A stretch of 64,000 nt of DNA from Acidimicrobiales bacterium (GCA_029246685.1 JAQWMR010000017.1:1-64000); one strand, 5' to 3'; numbered from the stretch's first letter, positions 50,695-60,250 are shown. The notes: generated from the letters alone by a model not told the origin. Program-made: numbers and translations.

Positions 50695-51165
50695 GCGCTG
50701 CTCGACACCTACGACGAGGAGCGCCGCCCGCATGCGGCGACGGTCGTGGAGTTAGCGGTCGATACCGGGCGCCTGATCGACGCGCTGTCGGGCAAGGGAG
50801 GTGAAGTCGACGAGTCCGCCGGCTATGGCGGTGGGCGTGAGTTCCCCGAGCTCGAAGGCTCGCTGTTCCTTACAGTCGGGACGCTCGTCGGGACGCAGTC
50901 CTCGCAGGAGCGCCGGCCTGATGGCACGTTCACCGACGACCGATTCGGCTCCGGCTTCACCGTTCTTCGCTCGAACCCGGAGCTCGCGGTTCCCTCGGTC
51001 TGGGAGACGCTCGGGACGATCGTCGATGTGGAGTCCGAGGAGATCGCGGGCCACGGCTGCTCGATCGTGCGGCCCGACCGGTACGTATCGGCTGTCGCCG
51101 ACGATCAGGCGACAGTCGACCGCGTCACGGTGGAGCTCGTCGCCGCGCTGTCTGTGGCCCGCTGA
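50695..51165 (+). pseudogene. 3' remnant of an FAD-dependent aromatic hydroxylase (MhpA/PheA-like)
   Basis: About 155 codons remain. They begin with ENALLDTYDEERRPHAATVVELA, the motif that follows the FAD-binding fold in MhpA/TfdB-type hydroxylases, and continue with the thioredoxin-like C-terminal domain (GSGFTVLRSN, YVSAVADDQATVDRVTVELV). The FAD-binding N-terminal ~380 residues are absent. The remnant is fused to the region upstream of the divergent membrane-protein gene, with no start codon or ribosome site of its own. It is a deletion scar. Confidence 0.75.
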
Positions 51166-51209
51166 TCAAACGGCACGTGAAGGCCCGTGCGCGGGCCTAG
51201 TCTCGGGGC

Positions 51210-51938
51210 ATGACACAAGTCGGAGTCGCCGGCGCCCGCGGGCGGATGGGCCAGGAAGTCTGTCGTGCCGTCGAAGCCGACGCCGACCTCGAACTCGTCG
51301 CTCAGATCGACGAAGGCGACGACGTGCAGGCGCTCGTCGATGCCGGCTGCGACGTCGTCGTCGACTTCACCGTGGCCGCCGCGGCTCGGGAAACCCTTCC
51401 GGTGCTGGCCGCCAACGGGATCCACGCGGTGGTTGGCACGTCGGGTCTCAGCGAGGACGATCACGCTTCCCTCGGCGAGGCATTCACGACGAGCAATTGC
51501 CTCGTCGCTCCCAACTTCGCGATCGGGGCCGTCCTCATGACCCGGTTCGCCGAGATCGCCGCGCCGTTCTTCGAAACGGCCGAGATCGTCGAGTACCACC
51601 ACAACGCGAAGGTCGACGCGCCATCCGGCACGGCAACTCACACCGCCGAACGGATGGCCGCGGCGAAGGCCGACTGGGCCGATGACCCGACGGAGATCGA
51701 GGTCTTCGACGGCGCCCGCGGCGGCGAGGGCCCTGCCGGGATCCGCGTCCACGCCGTGCGCATGAAGGGCGTCGTCGCCAACCAGGAAGTGCTGCTCGGA
51801 ACCACGGGTCAGACCCTCACGATCCGCCACGACACCGTGGACCGCACCTCGTTCATGCCCGGCGTCGTGCTTGCGTGCAAGCGCATCGCTGATCACCCGG
51901 GCCTGACGATCGGGCTCGATTCCTACCTCGGGCTCTGA
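51210..51938 (+). CDS. dapB: 4-hydroxy-tetrahydrodipicolinate reductase
   Basis: 242 aa. The NAD(P)H loop is VGVAGARGRMGQEVC; VVVDFTV and GTSGLSEDD follow. The catalytic region EYHHNAKVDAPSGTA has the conserved HH and Lys, and the C-terminal VVLACKRIADHPGLTIGLDSYLGL is typical of the shorter actinobacterial enzyme. It catalyses the second committed step of lysine/diaminopimelate synthesis; dapA lies 1.3 kb downstream. Confidence 0.97.
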   Translation: MTQVGVAGARGRMGQEVCRAVEADADLELVAQIDEGDDVQALVDAGCDVVVDFTVAAAARETLPVLAANGIHAVVGTSGLSEDDHASLGEAFTTSNCLVAPNFAIGAVLMTRFAEIAAPFFETAEIVEYHHNAKVDAPSGTATHTAERMAAAKADWADDPTEIEVFDGARGGEGPAGIRVHAVRMKGVVANQEVLLGTTGQTLTIRHDTVDRTSFMPGVVLACKRIADHPGLTIGLDSYLGL

Positions 51939-51945
51939 GCCCGCG

Positions 51946-52677
51946 ATGCGGCCGTTCCTGACGCCGAAGTGGATCCTGTCGCACGTCTTCGTGGCGACGA
52001 TGGTCATCGTGATGACCGGCCTCGGCTTCTGGCAACTGAACCGACTCGACGAGCGCAAGGACCTGAACGAGGTCGTCCGCGCCGCGATCGAGGCCGATCC
52101 CGTACCGATCGAAGAGATGCTCGACACGAACTCGCCCGATCACCGAGCGGTCCTCGTGCGGGGAACCTACGACCCGACCGGCTCGGTGCTGATCGCGAAC
52201 CGCACGTATGAAACGCAGGCGGGCTACTGGCTCGTCACCCCGATGCGCCTCGTTGACGGCCGCTCGATGATGGTGAGCCGCGGGTGGGTCCCGCGCACCT
52301 GGGTGGCGGGAAACGACACGCGAGAGATCGCCACGCCGACCGGCGAGATCGAGGTCCTCGGCCGCATCCACGCGTCCGTCGGCGGCGGGCGAGTGGGGTC
52401 GACGACCGATGCCGGCCTCGTCGAGATGACCCGCCTCGATCTGCCTCAGGTCGAGGAGTTCCTTGGCCTCGCGCTCGAGGACTCCTGGGTCCAGCTCGTC
52501 GAACAGGCGCCTCCGCTGGCCGAACTGCCGGTCCCCGTGCCGCCGCCCGGGCTGGACGAGGGGCCGCACCTCTCCTATGCGTTCCAGTGGTTCTTCTTCT
52601 CGACGGCGACGGTGATCGCGTACGCGCTGATCCTGCGGAAGCGGAGCCGAGAGGTCGCGGTCGAGGCGGTCGAGTGA
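51946..52677 (+). CDS. SURF1-family cytochrome oxidase assembly protein
   Basis: 243 aa. Two transmembrane helices, one N-terminal (ILSHVFVATMVIVMTGLGFWQLNRL) and one C-terminal (FQWFFFSTATVIAYALIL). Between them lie the SURF1 motifs GFWQLNRLDERKDLN, MVSRGWVP and PHLSYAFQWFFFS. It helps insert haem a into cytochrome c oxidase at the cytoplasmic membrane. It starts 7 bp after dapB, and GTGA overlap leads into the next gene. Confidence 0.92.
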   Translation: MRPFLTPKWILSHVFVATMVIVMTGLGFWQLNRLDERKDLNEVVRAAIEADPVPIEEMLDTNSPDHRAVLVRGTYDPTGSVLIANRTYETQAGYWLVTPMRLVDGRSMMVSRGWVPRTWVAGNDTREIATPTGEIEVLGRIHASVGGGRVGSTTDAGLVEMTRLDLPQVEEFLGLALEDSWVQLVEQAPPLAELPVPVPPPGLDEGPHLSYAFQWFFFSTATVIAYALILRKRSREVAVEAVE

Positions 52678-53234
52678 CGCACGCCGACGTCCTCGTGCTG
52701 CTCGCGGTCCGGCTCCGAAGTAGGGCGCCGGCGCCACTGATCGGCGTCACCGATGCGCTTCTCGGTGGCTCGCCCACGACGTTCGAGGACCGGCTCGCCG
52801 CCGCCGAAGCGCTCGACCAGGTCCGCGTGCGCGGCGAAGAACAACACCGCTCGCTGACGGGAGCGGGCGAAGCCGAACTCGTCGCTCACCTCGCACTCGA
52901 GACCGATGCTGCGGGCCGGGCCGACGTGGTCACGTCGTACGAAGCATTCCTGCCAATGAACCGGGCGTTTCTCGCGGCGGTGCAGATGCCCGACGTCCCC
53001 GTCGAAGCGCTGGCGGAGATGATCGACGACCTCCACCGGATACTCGATGCGCTCGAAGCCGCACTCCCTCGGTTTCGGAGCTACCGCGCCCGCTTCACCA
53101 CCGCGCTCGACCTGGCGCTCATGGATGCCGAGTGGATCACCTCCCCGACGCGTGACTCGATCCACACGATCTGGTTCGAGCTTCACGAGCACCTCCTCGC
53201 CACCCTCGGCCGCGACCGCACCACCGAGCCGTAA
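52674..53234 (+). CDS. Unknown protein sharing the C-terminal helical domain of the PPDK-like protein
   Basis: 186 aa from a GTG overlapping the SURF1 stop. No catalytic motif was recognised. VLVLLAVRLRSRAPAPLIGVTDALLGG opens a winged-helix-like part, with DQVRVRGEEQHRSLTGAG as the wing. The C-terminal half is helical and ends TRDSIHTIWFELHEHLLATLG, nearly the same as the end of the PPDK-like protein (DSYHTVWFELHEELI). A MarR-like or adaptor role is possible. Confidence 0.7.
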   Translation: MTHADVLVLLAVRLRSRAPAPLIGVTDALLGGSPTTFEDRLAAAEALDQVRVRGEEQHRSLTGAGEAELVAHLALETDAAGRADVVTSYEAFLPMNRAFLAAVQMPDVPVEALAEMIDDLHRILDALEAALPRFRSYRARFTTALDLALMDAEWITSPTRDSIHTIWFELHEHLLATLGRDRTTEP

Positions 53235-53282
53235 GTCGGGAAACGGTGCGGGAATCAGGTCGGCGCGTGGCACCATTGCGGC

Positions 53283-54173
53283 ATGGAAGCACGTTTCGGC
53301 CAGGTGATGACTGCGATGGTGACGCCGTTCAACGCGGACGGCTCGCTGGATCTGGACGGCGCGCAGAAGCTGGCGGCGCACCTCACCACTGAGGGCGGCA
53401 ACGACGGGCTCGTCATCGCCGGCACCACCGGCGAGAGCCCCACCCTCACGCACGACGAGCAGATTGATCTCATACGCGCCGTTGTCGACGCGACCGATTG
53501 CCCTGTCGTGGCCGGCGCAGGTAGCAACGACACCAGCGCTGCGGTCGATCTCACGGAGCGAGCGACGGGCGCCGGTGCCCACGGCGTTCTCCATGTCGCC
53601 GGTTACTACAACCGTCCGTCGCAGGCCGGCCTGAGTGAGCACTTTCGTGCCTGTGCCGCCGCCACCGATCTGCCGGTGTTGCTCTACGACATCCCGGGTC
53701 GCACCGGACGCAAGATCGAGACCGAGACGATGGTCGACCTCTTCGCCGACGTTGACAACATCATCGGCGTGAAGGATGCCGCGGGAAACCCGGGTGAAAC
53801 AGCCCGGCTCCTCTCCATCGCCCCCGAGGGCACCCAGGTCTACAGCGGCGACGATGGTCTGAATCTGGCGTTGCTCGCAATCGGCGCCGTCGGGACGATC
53901 GGCGTCGCCACGCACTGGGCCGGCCGGGAGACCCGCGAGATGTTCGACGCGTTCTTCAGCGGCGACGTCCGTGGTGCGGCCGAGATCAACCGACGCCTGG
54001 TCGCCTCGTACGAGTTCGAGACCGGCGACCTCGCCCCCAACCCGATCCCGAGCAAGGCGATGCTGCGGGTGCTTGGCCTCCCCGGCGGACCCACACGCAT
54101 GCCGATGGGTCCCGAACCGGACTTCGTCGAGGCGGCGGCCAAGCAGGTTCTCGCCGATCTCGGGCGGAGCTGA
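53283..54173 (+). CDS. dapA: 4-hydroxy-tetrahydrodipicolinate synthase
   Basis: 296 aa TIM barrel. VMTAMVTPFNADGSLDLDGA, the GTTGESPTLTHDE signature, HVAGYYNRPSQAGLSEHF (catalytic Tyr) and IIGVKDAAGNPGETARL (Schiff-base Lys near residue 163) are all present. It condenses pyruvate with aspartate semialdehyde in lysine/DAP synthesis. RNase J begins 1 nt after its stop, a common actinobacterial arrangement. Confidence 0.97.
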   Translation: MEARFGQVMTAMVTPFNADGSLDLDGAQKLAAHLTTEGGNDGLVIAGTTGESPTLTHDEQIDLIRAVVDATDCPVVAGAGSNDTSAAVDLTERATGAGAHGVLHVAGYYNRPSQAGLSEHFRACAAATDLPVLLYDIPGRTGRKIETETMVDLFADVDNIIGVKDAAGNPGETARLLSIAPEGTQVYSGDDGLNLALLAIGAVGTIGVATHWAGRETREMFDAFFSGDVRGAAEINRRLVASYEFETGDLAPNPIPSKAMLRVLGLPGGPTRMPMGPEPDFVEAAAKQVLADLGRS

Positions 54174-54174
54174 G

Positions 54175-55836
54175 ATGGCTGCACCGGTCACGATCACCTT
54201 TCTCGGCGGTCTCGGCCAGATCGGCCGCAACTGTGCCGCGATCGAGACCGAGGGTCGGATCGTGGTTCTCGACTGCGGCCAGATGTTCGCGGGAGACGAT
54301 CTGCCTGGTGTCGATGCGGTTCTTCCGGACCTCTCGTACCTGATCGAGAACGCCGATCGAGTCGAGGCGATCATCGCCACTCATGCGCACGAGGATCACA
54401 TCGGCGCGCTGCCGTACCTGATGGAACATCTGTCGGCGCCCATCTACGGGTCCGCCTTCACCCTCGGGCTGGTCCAGCACAAGCTTAAGGAAGCGCGCCT
54501 TCTCGACAAGACGACGCTCCGCAAGATCAACGATGGCGACCGCGGCATGGTGGGCCCCTTCGACTGCGAGTTCCTGCCGGTCACCCATTCGATCCCGTCC
54601 GGCAACATCACCGCGTTCCACACAGATCAGGGCGTGGTCGTCCACTCGAGCGACTTCAAGCTCGACCTCACGCCGGTCGACGGCCGCCGCACCGACTTGT
54701 CGCGGATCGGCGCGCTCGCGTGGGACCCGGGAGTCCGGCTGCTGTTGGCCGATTCGACCAACGCGGATCAGCCCGGTGCTTCCCGGTCGGAGACGGAGGT
54801 CGGCGCTGCGCTCTCCGCGGTGATCCGGGGCGAGGCGGGCCGGCGCGTGATCATCGCCTCCTTCGCGAGCCACATCCACCGCATCCAGCAGATCGCGGAT
54901 GCCGCAGTCGAGACCGATCGGGTGCTCGTCACCCTCGGACTGTCGATGCGCCGCAATGTGAAGCTGGCCAGGGACGTCGGGATTCTTCGTATCCCCGACG
55001 CATCAATCCGCGACATCGAAGACATCGACGATCTCGAGGACGAGCGGGTTCTGGTCGTGTGCACGGGCTCGCAGGGCGAACCTCGAGCCGCCCTCACCCA
55101 GATGTCCATCGGGGAGAGCCGGTGGCTCAAGCTCGACGACAACGACACGGTCGTGTTCAGCTCCCATCCGATTCCGGGTAACGAGGCCGCGGTGGCGTCC
55201 GTGCGCAACGGGCTCGCTCGCCTCGGCGCCAAGGTGCTCCACAGCGGCCAGGTCGACGTGCACACGAGCGGCCACGGCAAGCAACAGGAGCTTGCAACAC
55301 TGCACTCTGTCGCCGTGCCCGAGTGGTTCGTGCCGGTCCACGGGGAATATGCCCACCTCGTCGCCCACCGAGATCTCGCCTACAAGATGGGAATGCCCGA
55401 CGACCGCGTCGTCTTCTGTGAGGACGGCGACCAGATCGAACTCAACGACGACGGCATCGTCCACCTCGGATCGATCGGTACCGAGCGGGTGTATGTCGAT
55501 GGCACCGTCGGGGACCTCGGCAACGCGGTACTCGGCGATCGTCGCGTGCTCGGTGACGACGGATTCGTGTCCGTCGTGTGCCATGTCGATCTTGACCGCC
55601 AAGAGATCACCGCGGGACCCGATGTAGTGTCGCGCGGTTGGGTCGAGAAGCCGGCCCTCCTCGCCCACGAAACCGCGGTGGCCGATGCGGTGGCGCGCGA
55701 CCTCGGCAAGGCGCTGAACGGTGGCGAGACCGACCTCGAGAAGCTCAACCAGGTTGCCCGTCGTGCGGCCGGCTCAACGGTGAGCGATCGGACTCGGCGC
55801 CGCCCCATGATCGTGCCCATGGTCCGCGAGGGCTGA
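54175..55836 (+). CDS. rnj: Ribonuclease J
   Basis: 553 aa. The metallo-beta-lactamase motif THAHEDHIGALPYL is near residue 69. DLSSDFKLD-type region (VVHSSDFKLDLTPVDG), beta-CASP elements (LLLADSTNADQPGASRSE, SHIHRIQQI) and HGEYAHLVAHRDLA are typical of RNase J. It carries 5'-exonuclease and endonuclease activity in RNA decay. The ATG at 54175 follows the dapA stop directly; the upstream open frame is not used because the family starts at VTITFLGGLGQIGRNC. Confidence 0.97.
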   Translation: MAAPVTITFLGGLGQIGRNCAAIETEGRIVVLDCGQMFAGDDLPGVDAVLPDLSYLIENADRVEAIIATHAHEDHIGALPYLMEHLSAPIYGSAFTLGLVQHKLKEARLLDKTTLRKINDGDRGMVGPFDCEFLPVTHSIPSGNITAFHTDQGVVVHSSDFKLDLTPVDGRRTDLSRIGALAWDPGVRLLLADSTNADQPGASRSETEVGAALSAVIRGEAGRRVIIASFASHIHRIQQIADAAVETDRVLVTLGLSMRRNVKLARDVGILRIPDASIRDIEDIDDLEDERVLVVCTGSQGEPRAALTQMSIGESRWLKLDDNDTVVFSSHPIPGNEAAVASVRNGLARLGAKVLHSGQVDVHTSGHGKQQELATLHSVAVPEWFVPVHGEYAHLVAHRDLAYKMGMPDDRVVFCEDGDQIELNDDGIVHLGSIGTERVYVDGTVGDLGNAVLGDRRVLGDDGFVSVVCHVDLDRQEITAGPDVVSRGWVEKPALLAHETAVADAVARDLGKALNGGETDLEKLNQVARRAAGSTVSDRTRRRPMIVPMVREG

Positions 55837-55841
55837 CCTCC

Positions 55842-55861
55842 GACGTCTCCGCGGAGGCGTC
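55842..55861. terminator. Hairpin between convergent rnj and a gene remnant
   Basis: GACG and CGTC form the outer arms and CTCC and GGAG the inner arms of a short stem, 5 bp after the rnj stop. Confidence 0.5.
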
Positions 55862-56510
55862 CTAGCCGAAGCGAATGCGCGCCGGGGTATCGACGACGCG
55901 AGTCGAACCGTCGGCCGTGTCGATCACCCACGTCGTCCCATCGCTCAGCTCGCCGACGATCCAGCGCCCGTCGTAGTCGATGAAGCGAAGGTGCGCGTCA
56001 CCGTCGATCGTCCAGGTTTCGACGGGCTCGCCGCTCGCCACGTTGAACAGCGAGATGGATGTCGACGGCTGGTTGAGCTCCGGGAAGACCAGGGCCGCGA
56101 CCGTGTCGCCGTCCGGCGCGATGTGGCCGCGCCCGGCGGCGTGTGAGCTGTCGATTTCCCCGACGACTCCGCCAAGGGTGAGCGTCCCGGGATCAAACGA
56201 GTGGATCGTCGTGGTGAAGCTGTCGCCGACGACATGAAGAACGGCGAGATGGGCCGCCGCGGCATCGACGAATTCGATGGCGCCGTCGCCCGCCGGCTCG
56301 AGGCAGCCGGCGCAGCGCAGCAGCGCGTCAGCCCCTGTCTCGAGATCGACCACCTTCACTCCTACCGAGTCCTGATGGAGGAAGACCAGTCCCCTTCCGC
56401 CGACAGTGCTCGCGCCGAGGAACCGGCCGGTCGGGCTCCCGACCTCCGCGAGTTCGTTGGACTCGTCAATGATCGCTGCAGTTGACTCTCTGCCGTCGAG
56501 CCGTACTGTC
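55862..56510 (-). pseudogene. 3' part of a WD/beta-propeller-like gene of unknown function
   Basis: The coherent protein starts near ESTAAIIDESNELAEVG and runs about 215 residues to the TAG at 55862. Repeated strand pairs follow: VKVVDLETGADALL, HIAPDGDTVAALVFP, ISLFNVASGEPVETW and WIVGELSDGTTWVIDTADG. The ORF extends to 56620, but that part is Arg-rich and out of frame with the kinase piece. There is no plausible start. It appears to have lost its 5' end in the same event that truncated the adjacent kinase gene. Confidence 0.55.
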
Positions 56511-56721
56511 TGCGCGGAACGACGAGCTTCAGAACAGCGAGATCGCCTGATTCCGTCGTCGTTTCGATGACCTGCGACTCGGTTCCACCGGTGAGAACCG
56601 CTCCGACGGTCAGATTCCACTCGGCGGCCACCTGCTCCACCACCGCCGGCAAACTGTCGATCCAGCTGGAGACACCCTCCACCCGGGCCTTCTCCTGCAC
56701 GATCTTGGGGATCTGGAGCAC
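56502..56721 (-). pseudogene. 5' remnant of an APH(6)/streptomycin-kinase-like gene
   Basis: From the ATG at 56721, about 73 residues are coherent: SSWIDSLPAVVEQVAAEWNL, VGAVLTGGTESQVIETTTES, GDLAVLKLVVPRRQ. This is the start of an aminoglycoside phosphotransferase-type kinase: nucleotide loop with GGTES and the Lys of VLKL. The catalytic HGDLH and DxD parts are missing. After that the frame runs into the neighbouring gene's sequence. Confidence 0.6.
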
Positions 56722-56845
56722 CCGCGAACGCTACTGAGTCGGCGACCGACGGGCTGTGGATAGTGACCCCTCGCGCGAATCCTCGCGCGACCCGCGCGAG
56801 GGTGCCCCAGACACGTCATATGCCGCTGGTAGCGTCGAGGCCATC

Positions 56846-59245
56846 GTGGCCACGAAGACATCCTCAAAGAAGCGCGCCCCAGCCAAGAAAACACGGGCAA
56901 AACGTCAGTCGAAGGCGCCCTCGGCGTCTCGCCAGGCGGTCGGCTCTGTCCTGAGCGGCCACCAGGCCGACATCTGGGGTGTCGGAGCGATCCTGCTCGG
57001 CCTCCTGACGGCCGCGAGCGTCTGGATCGGCGCGGCAGGCGTTATCGGCGACGGACTCGACGACGTCCTCGCGCTCGGCCTCGGGCTGCTCCGGGTCGTG
57101 GTTCCGGTCGGCTTGATCCTGCTCGGCGTGGTCCTCGTCCGCGGCACCGACGAGGAAGGCGACACCGAAGCCGAACGCCTCGCTCGTGTCGCCGTCGGCG
57201 GCGTGCTCATCGCGATCGCCCTCGCCGGCCTCCTTCACGTTCTGCGTGGTCGGCCCGGTATCGATGATCCAGTCAGTGAAATCGGCGCGGCCGGCGGCAT
57301 TGTCGGCATGGCCCTCGGCGGCCCACTTCACGGCCTCGCCGCGCTCGCGGGGAGCATCCTGATCCTGTCCGGCATTGCCGTCGTGGGCGTGATGGTTCTC
57401 ACCGGTTCCACCGCACGGCAGGTGGGGTCGGGCGCCGGCCGAGTGCTGCGTCCTCTGTGGGGAGGCGTCGCCAAGGCGATGCAGGGTCTCTTCGCGGATC
57501 CGAACTCCGACGTCATCGACATGCGTGACGGACCTCAGCGAGCGCCAGAGCCGGAGGCAGTCGATGAGCCCGAGCCGACGGTCGCGCTCGAGCCGGAGAA
57601 GCCGAAGAAGAGCCGCAAGAAGGCCGCGGCCGAGCCGGTTCGCGAGCAGGAGCAGCAGGCGTTCCCGATGGACCCGGGGGAGTGGACGCTCCCGCCGGTG
57701 TCGATGCTCGCCCGCAGCTCGAAGCAGGAGGTCGACGCGGCCGAGGTCGCGGAGCGCGGCCGTCTTCTCCAGGGCACCCTCGATCAGTTCGGCGTGGAAA
57801 CCACGCTGCTCGAGCCCGTCGTCGGTCCGACCGTCACCCGCTACGTCCTCGAACTCGGCGAGGGCGTCAAGGTCTCGAAGCTCGAGAACCTCCGCAAAGA
57901 CATTGCGTATGCGATGGCATCGCCCGACGTCCGGATTCTGGCGCCCATCCCGGGTCGGCGTGCGATCGGCGTGGAAGTGCCCAACACCTCGCGCGAGATC
58001 ATCACCGTCGGCGACATCCTCGCGTCGAAGGAGGCCCGCCAGGCCGCCCATCCGCTCGAGGTGGCGATCGGTCGCGACATCAACGGCCGCAACATGATGG
58101 TCAACCTGGCCACGATGCCCCATGTGTTGATTGCCGGCGCCACCGGTGCCGGCAAGTCCTCGTGTCTGAATTCGCTCCTCACGTCGATCCTCATGCGCTC
58201 GACTCCCGACCAGGTTCGCCTGATCCTGGTGGACCCGAAGCGTGTCGAGATGGGTCAGTACGACAAGGCCCCTCATCTCCTCACCGCGCCCGTCACTGAC
58301 CCCCGCAAGGCGGCCAACGCCCTTGCATGGGCTGTGCGGGAGATGGAGCGCCGCTACGACCTCCTCCACAAGGTCGGCTTCCGAGACATCACGGGCTACA
58401 ACAAGGCCGTCGACAACAACACGCTCGAGCCGGGCCTCGGCGAGGTCGGCGAGGACGGCGAGCCGCTGCAGTACCGCCGCCTTCCGTTCATCCTCGTGGT
58501 CGTCGACGAGCTCGCCGACCTCATGATGGTCGCGGCGCGCGATGTCGAGGACTCGATCGCCCGCATCGCCCAGATGGCCCGCGCCGTGGGCATCCATCTC
58601 GTTATCGCCACTCAGCGGCCCTCGGTCAATGTGATCACCGGCGTGATCAAGGCCAACGTGCCGGCCCGTCTCGCCTTCGCGGTGTCGAGCCTCACGGACT
58701 CGCGCGTGATTCTCGACCAGCCCGGTGCCGAACGGCTCGTCGGCAAGGGCGATCTTCTGATGCTCGGTCCGTCCTCCTCGTCGCCTCATCGCGTGCAGGG
58801 TTGCTGGGTCGAGGAGGAAGAGGTGCGCGCCATCGTCAAGCACTGGAAGGATCAGGCGCCGGAGTTCACCGACGATCAGACGGTCGCCATCGAGGGCCAG
58901 GCTGCCGCCACCATCTCGCTCGACACGGGCGATGCGGCACCGCTTCCCCCGGCGAACCCTGGTGGCGTCAGCGACACGGCTCCGTCCCTCGACATCACCG
59001 ATGCTCCCCCCGCCCTGGACGACGACGGCGATGAGCTGCTTGGCCAGGCAATGGACTTGGTGGTGCAGACGCAGCTCGGCTCCACTTCGATGCTGCAGCG
59101 CAAGCTGCGGGTCGGTTTCGCCCGCGCCGGCCGGATCATGGATCTCCTGGAAGAGGGCGGTGTGGTCGGCCCGTCAACCGGATCCAAGGCGCGCGACGTT
59201 CTGATCTCGCCCGAAGATCTCGCTGCGCGCCGTGGCGAGGGCTGA
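56846..59245 (+). CDS. ftsK: DNA translocase FtsK/SpoIIIE family
   Basis: 799 aa from the GTG at 56846; the frame is open to 56756 but the basic VATKTSSKKRAPAKK start fits the family. Four to five N-terminal membrane helices (residues about 30-190) are followed by a short acidic/basic linker. The alpha/beta motor has Walker A GATGAGKSS near residue 430, Walker B FILVVVDELADLMM near 548 and IATQRPSVNVITG. The C-terminal gamma winged-helix domain (VQTQLGSTSMLQRKLRVGFARAGRIMDLLEE) reads KOPS-like polar sequences. It moves DNA during division. Confidence 0.96.
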   Translation: MATKTSSKKRAPAKKTRAKRQSKAPSASRQAVGSVLSGHQADIWGVGAILLGLLTAASVWIGAAGVIGDGLDDVLALGLGLLRVVVPVGLILLGVVLVRGTDEEGDTEAERLARVAVGGVLIAIALAGLLHVLRGRPGIDDPVSEIGAAGGIVGMALGGPLHGLAALAGSILILSGIAVVGVMVLTGSTARQVGSGAGRVLRPLWGGVAKAMQGLFADPNSDVIDMRDGPQRAPEPEAVDEPEPTVALEPEKPKKSRKKAAAEPVREQEQQAFPMDPGEWTLPPVSMLARSSKQEVDAAEVAERGRLLQGTLDQFGVETTLLEPVVGPTVTRYVLELGEGVKVSKLENLRKDIAYAMASPDVRILAPIPGRRAIGVEVPNTSREIITVGDILASKEARQAAHPLEVAIGRDINGRNMMVNLATMPHVLIAGATGAGKSSCLNSLLTSILMRSTPDQVRLILVDPKRVEMGQYDKAPHLLTAPVTDPRKAANALAWAVREMERRYDLLHKVGFRDITGYNKAVDNNTLEPGLGEVGEDGEPLQYRRLPFILVVVDELADLMMVAARDVEDSIARIAQMARAVGIHLVIATQRPSVNVITGVIKANVPARLAFAVSSLTDSRVILDQPGAERLVGKGDLLMLGPSSSSPHRVQGCWVEEEEVRAIVKHWKDQAPEFTDDQTVAIEGQAAATISLDTGDAAPLPPANPGGVSDTAPSLDITDAPPALDDDGDELLGQAMDLVVQTQLGSTSMLQRKLRVGFARAGRIMDLLEEGGVVGPSTGSKARDVLISPEDLAARRGEG

Positions 59246-59272
59246 CCTGCTCGGCCGGTAGGGTCCTCGCCG

Positions 59273-60250
59273 ATGGTGCTCGGGCTGGTCTTCTCGTTGG
59301 GCGGACTTGTCGTCCTGACCCTCGCGTCGGACCAGTTCGTGAAAGGTGCGGCGCGGCTCGCCGTGATCTTTCGCGTCGCGCCGGTCATCGTCGGCGCAGT
59401 CATCGTCGGGTTCGGCACGAGTGCCCCCGAGATGGTCGTCTCGGGTCTCGCCGCCGTCGACGGCAACCTCGACATCGGTGTCGGCAACGTCATCGGCTCC
59501 AACGTCGCCAACATCTCGCTTGTGCTCGCGGCGACCTCGTTCGTCGCGGTCATTCCCGTCCAGTCGGTCACCCTTCGACGTGAAGCTCCGATCTCCGTTG
59601 CATCCGTGCTGGTCTTTGCCGGGCTGATCCAGGGTGATCTCGATCGCCGGGAGGGCGCCGTCCTCGCTGTCCTTCTGGTCTGCGCGCTGCTGCTGGTGCT
59701 CCGAGCTGCCCGGCCCGATGATCCGTTGGCCGGCGACGTGGGGGAGCTGCTGGGTGACGAGGAGCACTCCACCAGACGAGAGACCGTTCGCACGTCGCTC
59801 GCGCTCGTGACGGTCGCGGCGTCGGCGTGGTTCATCGTGGAGGGCGCCATACGGGTCGCGGATGAGCTCAACCTCTCCGGCGGGTTCGTCGGGTTCACGC
59901 TTGTCGCCGTCGGCACATCCGCTCCCGAGCTCGTGACGGCGCTGGCCGCGGCGCGCCAGGGCGAGACGGAGTTGTTGATCGGCAACCTGCTCGGCTCGAA
60001 CGTCTTCAACAGCCTCGCGGTAGGCGGGGTGATCGGACTCGTCGGCCCCGGCCCGGTGCTCGACACGAGGCTCGCGCAGTGGGGATCGGTGCTGATGGTT
60101 GCGATCGTCGTCATCAGCTGGCTGATGATGATGCAGGGCGGCAGAGTCACTCGCCGCAACGGCATCATCCTGATCTGCATGTGGATCGCGAGCGTCGTCA
60201 TCCTCTCCGGTGGCGACGCTCTGGAGGATGCCCTCGCGCTGATCGGCTGA
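59273..60250 (+). CDS. Calcium/sodium:proton antiporter (CaCA family)
   Basis: 325 aa with about ten membrane segments in two inverted halves. Each half holds an alpha repeat: GFGTSAPEMVVSG with GNVIGSNVANISL in the first, and VGTSAPELVTAL with GNLLGSNVFNSLAV in the second. It is a membrane cation exchanger of the YrbG type. It starts 27 bp after ftsK. Confidence 0.93.
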   Translation: MVLGLVFSLGGLVVLTLASDQFVKGAARLAVIFRVAPVIVGAVIVGFGTSAPEMVVSGLAAVDGNLDIGVGNVIGSNVANISLVLAATSFVAVIPVQSVTLRREAPISVASVLVFAGLIQGDLDRREGAVLAVLLVCALLLVLRAARPDDPLAGDVGELLGDEEHSTRRETVRTSLALVTVAASAWFIVEGAIRVADELNLSGGFVGFTLVAVGTSAPELVTALAAARQGETELLIGNLLGSNVFNSLAVGGVIGLVGPGPVLDTRLAQWGSVLMVAIVVISWLMMMQGGRVTRRNGIILICMWIASVVILSGGDALEDALALIG

